From Chondromyces crocatus (GTDB lineage Bacteria; Myxococcota_A; Polyangia; Polyangiales; Polyangiaceae): a DNA stretch of 64,000 nucleotides. A program made the translations under genes and the position numbers. Shown one piece after another: positions 1 to 7,840 of the stretch (its first letter is position 1; every line of letters starts with the position of its first letter). The notes below the pieces were generated by a model. It was not told the DNA's origin. It worked only from the letters and a program-made list of their open reading frames with translations, and did not search any database. Where the stretch lies: the NCBI RefSeq assembly GCF_001189295.1, contig NZ_CP012159.1:8177001-8241000 (forward strand), read 5' to 3'.

Positions 1-2024
1 TCCGACATCGACCCAGATCGCTTGTCTTCCCATACGACCAGATAGTGGGTCCCGTTCCACCCGACGGCGGCATTCGACTGGTCGTTGGCCGCCGTGGAGA
101 TGGGAAACGCTGCATCGACCACGGCGCCAGCACCCGAGAAGCGCGCGCCCCAGATGTCCCAGGTCGCGTCGGCGGCTCTGGCCTCCCAGCCGATGAGACA
201 CTCGGACACCGAGCAGGCCATCGTCGGCGCCGAGTTCGGTATCGTCGGATTCGAGAGGGGCACCGCCTGGGCGTCGAGCAGCGCCCCACCCGCCGAGATC
301 CGAGCGCCGCGGATCTGCGAATTGCTCTGGCTGGCATCCTTCCACACGACGACGTAGTTGGTACCGTCGAACCCGGCGGCGGGCCTCGATTGAGCCCCCG
401 GGGCCGAGACGATCTCGATGCCACCGGGATGCAGGTTCGTCCCCGAGGAATCCACGCGCGTGGCATAGATGTCCGGATCGCCCCACTTGCTGTCGTTCCA
501 CACGATCAAGCAGTTGATGCCGTCACAGGCGACGGAGGACTCGCTCTGATTGTTGGCGCCTCCGCTCAACAGGGCGCCGCCACTGGGGATCAGCCCGCCG
601 GATGCGCCGACGCGCCCAGCGAAAATGTCATAATTGAAGCCATTCCGCAGATCCTCCCAGGCGACGACGAAATCCGTGCCGTTGAAGGCGACGGAGGGAT
701 TGCGTGACGTCGCGGAGGTTGTCCCGATCCTCAACCGGTTGTTCAGTGCCCCCCCCGACGAGCTGACCCGCTGGCCCCAGCTGCTCGTCCCGTCGTTCCA
801 CACGACGAGGTAGTTCGTGCCATTGAAGGCAACCTGGATGTTGCTGAGCGGCGTCTGGTCGGAACTGGAAGTCTCGTTGAAGAACGTCTGTCCGTTCTGA
901 GAGCCGAGCACGGTCCCGTCCCTCGACACGCGGACGTTACGGAGCTGCTTGCGCCAGGAGCCCGACACGCTATCCCGGACGGACCAGACGACCAGATAGT
1001 CCGTCCCATCGAAGCCGACGGCAAGCTGCGTCACGGAAGAGAGCTGCGTGCCGACTGCGATCCCCCCAGGATCGAGCACGACACCCGCAGGGCTCACCCG
1101 GGTCGCGTAAATTCGCCATCCAGAGTCCGTCAGATCAAGCGCTCTGTAATCGAACCAGACGACGAAATAGTTCGTCCCGTCGAACACGACGTCAGGCGCG
1201 AGCTGGTCCTTCTCGGCCAGCGCCGTGACGATGAGCTCATCCATCCCGAACTCAGAAGAGATCGTCGGATCCAGCACCGCCGGATACGCGCTCCCCTCCA
1301 CCAGCACCTCGGGCACGGCGATCGTCAGCTCGCCGTCCGCGTAGCGCACCGGCAGCAACGAGGTCTCTCCTCGTCCATCGATCCACTGCGCGCGCCCATA
1401 GCGCAGGCCAATCCCCGTCGCCGGATCCACGAAATGGTGTCCCGTGGGCGACTCGCCCGAATACACCTGCCCGGAGACCCGCACCCGCACCACGAGATCG
1501 CCGCGACCGCGCGGGCGCTCCTGGAACGAGAAGCTCTGCTCCACGCCCTCCTCCCCGTTGCGGAGATGCTCCACGACCCAGCCCCGTTCGAGCGCGAGGT
1601 GACCGTCCGCCTCGACGCGCCCGACGCCAGGGACGACCGCCGAAGGCTCGCTTGCACGCCCGATGGCATGGGTCTCGAAGGTGACCGGCGCCCCGCTCTT
1701 GCTGTCGGTTTGCAAAGGCGTGACCGTGAAGCCCGACGTCGCAGCGTGGACCCGATAAGCGCCGTGGCCGCCGCTCCAGCCAGGCCTGGTGTCATCTGGC
1801 CGGAAGGCGAAATGCACCTGCCGCATCACGGCGCCGAGATCGAACGAGGGAGAATTCCCTGAAGGGGTGAGCTGGTTCGGCGCCTCGGAGGGCGCAGGCA
1901 GCGCCGAGGACTCGCTCGCGGTCGGGTCGGAGCCCGAACACGCCACAGCGAGCACCACGAACCATGCAAAAACTAACAGGGAGGAGCGAGTGGACTTGGT
2001 AGCGATACGTCGGGGGACAAACAC
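1..2024 (-). CDS. repeat-containing surface lipoprotein, 3' end beyond the window
   Basis: About 674 residues are visible and the frame runs off the left edge. Translation from GTG at 2024 gives an Arg-rich n-region, a hydrophobic stretch and a lipobox ending AVAC at residue 29, so a lipid-anchored outer-surface protein is expected. Residues of about 50-250 form a domain that ends in the phrase AVLDPT, which I associate with large myxobacterial surface proteins. From about nt 1190 to the edge, some eight repeats of 50-60 residues carry the core F(D/N)GTNYLVVW (near nt 1170, 1000, 820, 680, 515, 350, 200 and 45), suggesting a beta-propeller or beta-solenoid. Two copies have Cys in place of core residues. 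The start is set by the signal peptide; no good ribosome-binding site precedes it, and an in-frame TGA lies further upstream. A weak TTGACA -35-like hexamer lies at 2055-2060. Ligand and function are unknown. Confidence 0.75.
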   Translation of the reverse strand, partial: MFVPRRIATKSTRSSLLVFAWFVVLAVACSGSDPTASESSALPAPSEAPNQLTPSGNSPSFDLGAVMRQVHFAFRPDDTRPGWSGGHGAYRVHAATSGFTVTPLQTDSKSGAPVTFETHAIGRASEPSAVVPGVGRVEADGHLALERGWVVEHLRNGEEGVEQSFSFQERPRGRGDLVVRVRVSGQVYSGESPTGHHFVDPATGIGLRYGRAQWIDGRGETSLLPVRYADGELTIAVPEVLVEGSAYPAVLDPTISSEFGMDELIVTALAEKDQLAPDVVFDGTNYFVVWFDYRALDLTDSGWRIYATRVSPAGVVLDPGGIAVGTQLSSVTQLAVGFDGTDYLVVWSVRDSVSGSWRKQLRNVRVSRDGTVLGSQNGQTFFNETSSSDQTPLSNIQVAFNGTNYLVVWNDGTSSWGQRVSSSGGALNNRLRIGTTSATSRNPSVAFNGTDFVVAWEDLRNGFNYDIFAGRVGASGGLIPSGGALLSGGANNQSESSVACDGINCLIVWNDSKWGDPDIYATRVDSSGTNLHPGGIEIVSAPGAQSRPAAGFDGTNYVVVWKDASQSNSQIRGARISAGGALLDAQAVPLSNPTIPNSAPTMACSVSECLIGWEARAADATWDIWGARFSGAGAVVDAAFPISTAANDQSNAAVGWNGTHYLVVWEDKRSGSMS

Positions 2025-2244
2025 ACCTGGATGCCAACTCAACAGACTCAGCCATGTCAAGCGGATCTCGTCTCATGGCGTCGTAAAATTTGACTCGCAC
2101 TTCGAGTGGCCCCACCCCTGGCCGTTCTCGGCCCGCACTCCCGGCCCTCTCACAGTCCCTGCGCCCTTCATCTCACCCGTCAGGAGGTGCGGAGCCTGCC
2201 CGAGGACCTCAAGCAGAGACGCCTCGCACACCGCCCACAGCCCC

Positions 2245-2559
2245 CCAAGGCAGACCGCGTTCACGCCAAGGCAAGCCTCACTCACTCCAAGGCAGACCGC
2301 GTTCACGCCAAGGCAAGCCTCGCTCACTCCAAGGCAGCCGTCGCTCACTCCAAGGCAGCCGCCGCTCACTCCAAGGCAAGCCTCGCTCACCCCAAGGCAG
2401 CCGCCGCTCACCCCAAGGCAGCCGCCGCTCACCCCAAGGCAGCCGCCGCTCACTCCAAGGCAGCCGCCGCTCACTCCAAGGCAGCCGTCGTTCACCCCAA
2501 GGCAGCCGTCGTTCACCCCAAGGCAGCCGTCGCTCACCCCAAGGCAGACGGTGCTCACC
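2245..2559. repeat. 21-bp x 15 tandem repeat (minisatellite)
   Basis: Fifteen uninterrupted units of exactly 21 bp each begin CCAAGGCA and end in a CTCACT-like or TTCACG-like hexamer, with internal variants. Because 21 is a multiple of three, every frame stays open. On the minus strand the units read as a heptapeptide CLGV(S/N)(G/D/E)(G/A), within a possible 161-codon frame (GTG at 2558, GGAG seven bases upstream, stop near 2073) that would sit just upstream of the lipoprotein gene. On the plus strand the frames read as Pro/Arg/Gln/Ser or Ala/Lys/His repeats. I take it as an intergenic minisatellite between divergent genes; translation of the Cys-rich minus frame cannot be excluded. Confidence 0.85.
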
Positions 2560-2855
2560 CAGATGCTCCGTGTGTCACCTCACCCATCCTTCCCTCCCTC
2601 ACCGCCGCTCTCCCCTGCCCTCCCTCGCCCCAGCCCCCCCTCTCCCCTCCCCTAACCCACCGACTTCCTTCACCTTCCCCCGCTCCTCCCCCACCGAGTG
2701 GCACGCCTCCACCCAACTGTGCTACGCCTTGGCGCTCAGCCACCTGACGGTCCGATGGCGGCGGGCATCCAGCTCTCCGTAGGCCGTTCCGCGGTGGCTT
2801 GCGCTCGACCCTACGGGCCATCGTGGGTGATTTCCGGGTCGTTCAGGACTCACGG
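2560..2855. other. gene-free stretch with a pyrimidine-rich tract
   Basis: No supportable gene lies here. From about 2577 to 2694 the plus strand is almost purely C and T with few interruptions, a composition that can form triplex or slipped structures. It directly follows the 21-bp minisatellite. The rest should contain the promoter of the downstream enzyme gene, but no clear -35/-10 pair was found. Confidence 0.6.
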
Positions 2856-3881
2856 ATGGCTACCACCAAGAGCGATCTCCTTCGTCAGCCCATCGCCCAC
2901 ATCGACATCAAGGCCTTCGACGCGCGCCCCATCGTGGACGCGATGGGCGGCATGGCGTTCCAGGCCAGGAACCTCCACCGCGCCGCCACCATCCTCGACG
3001 GCATGATCCGCGAGCCCGAGGGTGGGGTGATCCTCTGCCTTGCGGGCTCGCTGGTCTCGGCGGGGCTCAAGCAGGTCATCGTCGACATGATCCGCCACAA
3101 CATGGTCGACGCCATCGTGTCGACCGGCGCGAACATCGTCGACCAGGACTACTTCGAGAGCCTCGGGTTCAAGCACTACGTCGGTTCGCCGTACGCGGAC
3201 GACCACGCGCTGCGCGACCTGGGCATCGACCGCATCTACGACACGTACATCGACGAGGAGGAGCTGCGGATCTGCGACATGACGGTGGCGAAGATCGCGG
3301 CCGAGCTGGAGCCGCGGCCTCACTCGTCGCGGGAGTTCATCGGCGAGATGGCGCGCTACCTGGTCGCCCAGGGAAAGAAGACGGACGGGATCGTCCTCGC
3401 GGCCCACGAGTGCGGGGTGCCGATCTTCTGCCCGGCGTTCAGCGACTGCAGCGCCGGGTTCGGCCTGGTCCACCACCAGTGGGAGCGGCAGGGCAAGCCT
3501 CAGCTCAGCATCGACAGCGCCCGGGACTTCCTGGAGTTGACGCGGGTGAAGCTCGCGGCCAAGGAGACCGGCCTCTTCATGATCGGTGGCGGTGTCCCCA
3601 AGAACTTCGCGCAGGATACGGTCGTCGCGGCCGACCTGCTCGGCAAGCAGGTGAACATGCACAAGTATGCCGTGCAGCTCACCGTGGCCGACGAGCGGGA
3701 CGGGGCGCTGTCGGGCTCGACGCTGCGCGAGGCGTGCTCCTGGGGGAAGGTCGATACGGCCTACGAGCAGATGGTCTATGGAGAGGCCACCACAACCATG
3801 CCGCTCATCGTCTCGTATGCATTCCACGCGGGGAACTGGAAGTCCCGGAAGCCGCGCCGGTATGCCGAGATCTGCGGCTGA
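2856..3881 (+). CDS. deoxyhypusine synthase-like enzyme (probable homospermidine synthase type)
   Basis: This 341-residue protein belongs to the deoxyhypusine synthase family, which moves an aminobutyl group from spermidine via an NAD-dependent, lysine-bound intermediate. The family lysine motif is present as SWGK (Lys298), and the NAD-site phrases STGAN and GGGVPKNF are visible. Bacteria lack eIF5A, and bacterial members are thought to transfer the group to putrescine to make homospermidine; that is the likeliest role here, though a protein substrate is not excluded. ATG 2856 is chosen because AGGA lies seven bases upstream; an in-frame TTG at 2799 would add 19 unlikely residues. The DprE2-like gene starts 29 bp downstream on the same strand, so the three genes may be co-transcribed. 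Confidence 0.85.
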   Translation: MATTKSDLLRQPIAHIDIKAFDARPIVDAMGGMAFQARNLHRAATILDGMIREPEGGVILCLAGSLVSAGLKQVIVDMIRHNMVDAIVSTGANIVDQDYFESLGFKHYVGSPYADDHALRDLGIDRIYDTYIDEEELRICDMTVAKIAAELEPRPHSSREFIGEMARYLVAQGKKTDGIVLAAHECGVPIFCPAFSDCSAGFGLVHHQWERQGKPQLSIDSARDFLELTRVKLAAKETGLFMIGGGVPKNFAQDTVVAADLLGKQVNMHKYAVQLTVADERDGALSGSTLREACSWGKVDTAYEQMVYGEATTTMPLIVSYAFHAGNWKSRKPRRYAEICG

Positions 3882-3910
3882 GCGCAATTTGACGGGATCG
3901 AGGTAGGTCA

Positions 3911-4654
3911 GTGAGTGCTTCCTTCAAGAAGGCCATCGTCGTCGGGGCCTCGTCGGGTATCGGCGAGGCCATCGCGCGGCGCCTCGCGGACGAGGGCGCG
4001 GACGTCGCCATCGTGGCGCGGCGCGAGGACGAGCTGAAGCGCGTCGCAGCGTCGGTGCCGGGTGGCAAGATCCGGCCTTACGCGCACGACGCGGCCGACT
4101 TCGAGGGCGTGCCCGCGCTGTTCGAGCGCATCGTCGCCGACCTGGGTGGGCTGGACACGCTGGTCTACGCGGCGGGGGCGATGCCCGCGATCGCGGAGGG
4201 CGAGTACAGCTTCGAGAAGGATCGCACCATGGTCACGGTGAACCTGCTCGGCGCCATGGCCTGGATGAACCCCGCGGCCGCGCGGTTCCAGGCGGCGCAG
4301 AGCGGGACCCTCGTCGGGATCTCCAGCATCGCCGGGGAGCGCGGGCGCCGGGGGAACCCGGGGTACTGCACGTCGAAGGCGGCGCTGTCGACCTACCTGG
4401 AGTCGCTCCGGAACCGCTGCTCGCGCTACGGGGTGAACGTGGTGACGGTGAAGCCGGGCTTCGTCGACACGGCGATGACGCGGGGAATGAAGGGGCTGTT
4501 CTGGCTCATCTCCGCGGACGAGGCGGCGCGGCAGTCGCTCGCGATGGCGAGGCGGGGGTCGAGCGCGAGCGGGTTCGTCCCGTCGCGCTGGGCGCTCGTC
4601 GCGCTGGTCGTGCGCATGCTGCCGTCGTTCGTGTTCCGGAAGCTCAACTTCTGA
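3911..4654 (+). CDS. SDR reductase, DprE2-like (polyprenyl-phosphoryl-2-keto-ribose reductase)
   Basis: A 247-residue short-chain dehydrogenase with the NAD(P) motif GASSGIG near residue 12 and the catalytic YCTSK. Beyond the generic SDR pattern it shares phrases I recall from mycobacterial DprE2: SSIAGERGRR before the active site, and a C-terminus ending in LPSFVFRKL. DprE2 performs the reductive half of the C2' epimerisation that converts decaprenyl-phosphoryl-ribose into the arabinose donor. The start is GTG 3911 with AGGTAGG just upstream. Its TGA overlaps the ATG of the next gene by one base (TGATG), so the two are translationally coupled and probably act together. A generic SDR role is the alternative, but the partner gene makes DprE2-type function much more likely. 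Confidence 0.8.
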   Translation: MSASFKKAIVVGASSGIGEAIARRLADEGADVAIVARREDELKRVAASVPGGKIRPYAHDAADFEGVPALFERIVADLGGLDTLVYAAGAMPAIAEGEYSFEKDRTMVTVNLLGAMAWMNPAAARFQAAQSGTLVGISSIAGERGRRGNPGYCTSKAALSTYLESLRNRCSRYGVNVVTVKPGFVDTAMTRGMKGLFWLISADEAARQSLAMARRGSSASGFVPSRWALVALVVRMLPSFVFRKLNF

Positions 4655-6096
4655 TGAGCACGATGGCGATCGCTCCACTTCGCACCACGGCGCCCTGGCA
4701 GGTCCTCGAAGGCTTCGGCCGGGCCGTGCGCGCTGCGTGCCGCTACGCCGCGCCCCGCTCGGTCGACGAGCTGGAGGCGGTGCTCGAGCGCGCGAAGAGC
4801 GAGGGGCTGAGCGTCGCGTTCCGGGGCTCGGGGCGGAGCTACGGGGACGCGGCGCTCAACACCGAGGGCCTGGTCATCGACGCGACGGGGATCGATCGCG
4901 TGCTGCGCTGGGAGCCGGAGTCGGGGATCTTCGAGGCGGAGCCCGGGGTGACCATCGAGGGCCTGTGGCGGCGCACGATCGAGGATGGCTACTGGCCTGC
5001 GGTGGTGCCGGGCACGATGCGGCCGACACTCGGTGGCTGCGTGGGGATGAACATCCACGGGAAGAACAACTACCGCGCGGGGCCGTTCGGCGATCACGTG
5101 CTGGAGCTGGAGCTGCTCACGCCCGCGCGCGGGCGCTTGCGGTGCAGCCGCGCGGAGAACCCGGAGATCTTCCACGCCGCGATCGGGGGGCTCGGGCTGC
5201 TCGGTGCGGTGACGCGCGTGAAGATGAAGCTGAAGCCGGTGGGGAGCGGGCGGCTGCGGGTCGCGTCGCTCACCGAGGGCAACCTGGAGGCGCTGTTCGA
5301 TCGCTTCGAGACCTGCCTGCCCGGCTCGGACTACGTGGTCGGCTGGGTCGACTGCCTGGCGCGCGGGCGCGGGCTGGGGCGGGGGCAGATCCACGCGGCG
5401 AACTACCTGGAAGCGGACGAGGATCCGGAGGGGCGGGAGTCGCTTCACGTGGAGCGGCAAGGGCTGCCGCCGCACATCCTCGGGGTGCCGAAGAAGGTTC
5501 TGTGGCGCTTCATGCGGCCCTTCCTCAACAACCCGTGCGTGTCGCTGGTGAACGCGCTGAAGTACCACAGCTCGCGCTGGGCCCACGGCACCTCGTACCT
5601 CCAGTCGCACGTCGCCTTCGCGTTCCTGCTCGACTACGTGCCGGACTGGCGCCTCGCCTACGGCCCCGGCGGCTTCATCCAGTACCAGATCTTCGTGCCC
5701 GACGAGACCGCGCGGGCGTGCATGCGTGACGTGCTCTCGCTGTGCCAGGAGGAGGGGCTGATGTCGTATCTCGGGGTGCTGAAGCGGCACCGCCCGGACG
5801 CCTTCCTCCTGTCCCACGCCGTCGACGGCTGGTCGCTGGCGCTCGACTTTCCTGTCAAGAAGACGACACGCGCTCGCCTCTGGGCGCTCACCGAGCGGCT
5901 CACCGAGCGCGTCCTCGCCGCAGGTGGGCGGTTCTACTTCGCGAAGGATGGTGTCCTCCGGCCCGAGGACGTGGAGCGCGCCTACGGGCGTGAGCGGCTC
6001 GACAGGTTCCTGGCGCTGAAAGCGGAGCTGGATCCGCAGCAGATGCTCACGAACGATCTGCTCCGCCGCGTGCTGCCGTCCCGGCCGAGCCCCTGA
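4654..6096 (+). CDS. FAD-dependent oxidase, DprE1-like (polyprenyl-phosphoryl-ribose 2'-oxidase)
   Basis: A 480-residue flavoprotein with an N-terminal FAD-binding domain (RGSGRSYGD near residue 55; IHGKNNYRAGPFGDHV near 135-150) and a C-terminal substrate domain matching DprE1 (GPGGFIQYQ, GWSLALDFPVK, YFAKDG). DprE1 oxidises the 2'-hydroxyl of polyprenyl-phosphoryl-ribose and DprE2 then reduces it. The lysine of the AKD motif, equivalent to the catalytic Lys418 of the mycobacterial enzyme, is kept. The cysteine targeted by benzothiazinones (Cys387, in ICVDFP) aligns with Ala here (LALDFP). It starts inside the stop of the DprE2-like gene. A lipid-linked arabinose-type donor for an envelope glycan is inferred; the true acceptor and polyprenol in this organism are unknown. 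Confidence 0.8.
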   Translation: MSTMAIAPLRTTAPWQVLEGFGRAVRAACRYAAPRSVDELEAVLERAKSEGLSVAFRGSGRSYGDAALNTEGLVIDATGIDRVLRWEPESGIFEAEPGVTIEGLWRRTIEDGYWPAVVPGTMRPTLGGCVGMNIHGKNNYRAGPFGDHVLELELLTPARGRLRCSRAENPEIFHAAIGGLGLLGAVTRVKMKLKPVGSGRLRVASLTEGNLEALFDRFETCLPGSDYVVGWVDCLARGRGLGRGQIHAANYLEADEDPEGRESLHVERQGLPPHILGVPKKVLWRFMRPFLNNPCVSLVNALKYHSSRWAHGTSYLQSHVAFAFLLDYVPDWRLAYGPGGFIQYQIFVPDETARACMRDVLSLCQEEGLMSYLGVLKRHRPDAFLLSHAVDGWSLALDFPVKKTTRARLWALTERLTERVLAAGGRFYFAKDGVLRPEDVERAYGRERLDRFLALKAELDPQQMLTNDLLRRVLPSRPSP

Positions 6097-6129
6097 GCCG
6101 GCCAGGCCCGAGCCGACCAGGAGCGTGAC

Positions 6130-6162
6130 GGCCCGGGGGGCCGGTGGCCCCGCAGCCGGGCC
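6130..6162. terminator. GC-rich hairpin after the DprE1-like gene
   Basis: Nested inverted repeat: GGCCCGG pairs with CCGGGCC, and inside it GGGGCC pairs with GGCCCC around a 3-nt GGT turn. It starts 34 bp after the stop codon. No T-run follows, so it may be a weak terminator or a processing/attenuation hairpin ahead of the ABC-F gene. Confidence 0.45.
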
Positions 6163-6233
6163 GGCCGAGCGGTCGAAGGGGGCGCCATTTCCCCCGAAAC
6201 GCCCTCGGAAACGTGCTAGTGCCAGGGCCCTTC

Positions 6234-7838
6234 ATGATCACGCTCGAGAAGCTCACCAAGCGGTTCGGCCCCAAGATCCTGTTCGAGAACGTCTCGATGC
6301 GGTTCGACCCCGCCAAGCGCTACGCGCTGGTCGGCGCAAACGGGGCAGGCAAGTCGACACTCCTCAAGGTCATCTCGGGGGAGCAGGACTCCGATCAGGG
6401 CTCGGTCGAGATTCCGAAGGCCCTCAAGGTCGGCGTGCTGAAGCAGGACCACTTCGCCTACGAGAGCGTCCGCATCCTGGACGCCGTGATGATGGGCAAC
6501 CGGGTCCTGTGGGACGCGATGCAGGAGAAGGAGAAGCTCTACGCGGGCGAAATGACCGACGAGATCGGCATGCGTCTCGCCGAGCTGGAGGGCGTCGTCG
6601 GCGAGGAGGACGGCTACACCGCCGACGCCCGCTGTGCCGCGCTCCTCGAAGGCCTCGGGATCCCGACCAGCCGCCACGACGACACGGTGAGCACGCTGGC
6701 CGGCGGATACAAGCTGCGCGTGCTCATCGCGCAGACGCTATTCGCAGGCGCCGACGTGCTGCTCCTCGACGAGCCCACGAACCACCTGGACCTCGAGTCG
6801 ATCCGGTGGCTGGAGACGTACCTGACCCACGACTTCCGCGGGACGCTGCTCATCGTCAGCCACGACCGTCACTTCATGAACGCGGTGGCGACGCACGTGG
6901 CCGACGTCGATTACCAGACGGTGACGGTGTACACCGGCGACTACGACGACTTCGTGGAGCAGAAGACGACCGGCAAGCGCCAGTCCGAGGCCGACGCGGC
7001 TCAGAAGAAGAAGAAGATCGCCGAGCTGAAGGACTTCGTCGCCCGCTTCGGCGCGAGCGCGAGCCGCTCCAGCCAGGCGCAGTCGCGCGTGAAGGAGATC
7101 GAGAAGCTGGAGGGCAGCATCCAGACGAAGCGGTCGAGCGTGGTGCGACCGTACATCAAGTTCGAGATCGAGAAGCCCTCGGGCCGCGACGTGTTGCGCG
7201 TGAATGGCCTGTCGAAGAGCTTCGGCGACAACCACGTGATCAGGTCGCTGGATCTGAACCTGAGCCGCGGCGACAAGCTGGCGGTGATCGGGCCGAGCGG
7301 GATCGGCAAGTCGACGCTGCTCAAGCTGCTGGTCGACGAGTACCAACCCGACGCGGGCGAGATCATCTGGGGCCACGAGACGAACGTGGGCTACTTCGCG
7401 CAGGACCACCACGAGGCGCTCGACGCCGGGTACTCGGCGTACGAGTGGCTGCACCGCTTCGATCCGAACGCGCCCCTGGAGCACGTGCGCTCCGTGCTCG
7501 GGAAGCTCCTGTTCAGCGGCGAGGCCGGCCTGAAGAAGACCGAGAACCTCTCCGGTGGCGAGGCTGCGCGCCTGCTGCTCGCGAAGCTCATCCTGCTGAA
7601 GAACAACGTGGTGGTGCTCGACGAGCCGACCAACCACCTCGACGTCGAGAGCATCGACGCGCTGCTCCAGGCGCTCATCGACTTCAAGGGGACGGTGGTG
7701 GTGACCAGCCACGACCGGCACTTCATCGGGAAGCTGAGCACCCGGGTGCTGGAGCTGTCGAAGAAGGGCGCACGCCTGTTCAACGGCTCCTACGAAGAGT
7801 TCCTCGAGAAGTTCGGCGACGAGCACCTGAAGACCTGA
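6234..7838 (+). CDS. ybiT: ABC-F family ATPase, YbiT type
   Basis: A 534-residue soluble protein with two ABC ATPase cassettes and no membrane segments. Walker A motifs are GANGAGKS (residues 34-41) and GPSGIGKS; Walker B regions both read LDEPTNHLD, each followed by SHDRHF; the second signature is LSGGEAAR. The linker between the cassettes is basic and helical, as in ribosome-associated ABC-F factors that modulate the tRNA exit site. Overall sequence and length fit E. coli YbiT rather than EttA or Uup. ATG 6234 (MITLEKLTKRFG) matches family N-termini; an in-frame upstream start at 6144 would add unlikely residues. The next gene begins 2 bp after the stop, so the two are probably co-transcribed, and both products are predicted to act on RNA or the ribosome. 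Confidence 0.85.
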   Translation: MITLEKLTKRFGPKILFENVSMRFDPAKRYALVGANGAGKSTLLKVISGEQDSDQGSVEIPKALKVGVLKQDHFAYESVRILDAVMMGNRVLWDAMQEKEKLYAGEMTDEIGMRLAELEGVVGEEDGYTADARCAALLEGLGIPTSRHDDTVSTLAGGYKLRVLIAQTLFAGADVLLLDEPTNHLDLESIRWLETYLTHDFRGTLLIVSHDRHFMNAVATHVADVDYQTVTVYTGDYDDFVEQKTTGKRQSEADAAQKKKKIAELKDFVARFGASASRSSQAQSRVKEIEKLEGSIQTKRSSVVRPYIKFEIEKPSGRDVLRVNGLSKSFGDNHVIRSLDLNLSRGDKLAVIGPSGIGKSTLLKLLVDEYQPDAGEIIWGHETNVGYFAQDHHEALDAGYSAYEWLHRFDPNAPLEHVRSVLGKLLFSGEAGLKKTENLSGGEAARLLLAKLILLKNNVVVLDEPTNHLDVESIDALLQALIDFKGTVVVTSHDRHFIGKLSTRVLELSKKGARLFNGSYEEFLEKFGDEHLKT

Positions 7839-7840
7839 TC

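Noticed and set aside
2090-2782. Plus-strand frames of 213-288 codons over the 21-bp array
   Set aside because: Three frames are open at once, composition is pure repeat plus pyrimidine tract, and no start signal stands out.
6125-7838. Long plus frame overlapping ybiT that continues into the CvfB-like gene
   Set aside because: The part before 7841 is an Arg-rich shadow of ybiT; only 7841-9289 of that frame is a real gene.
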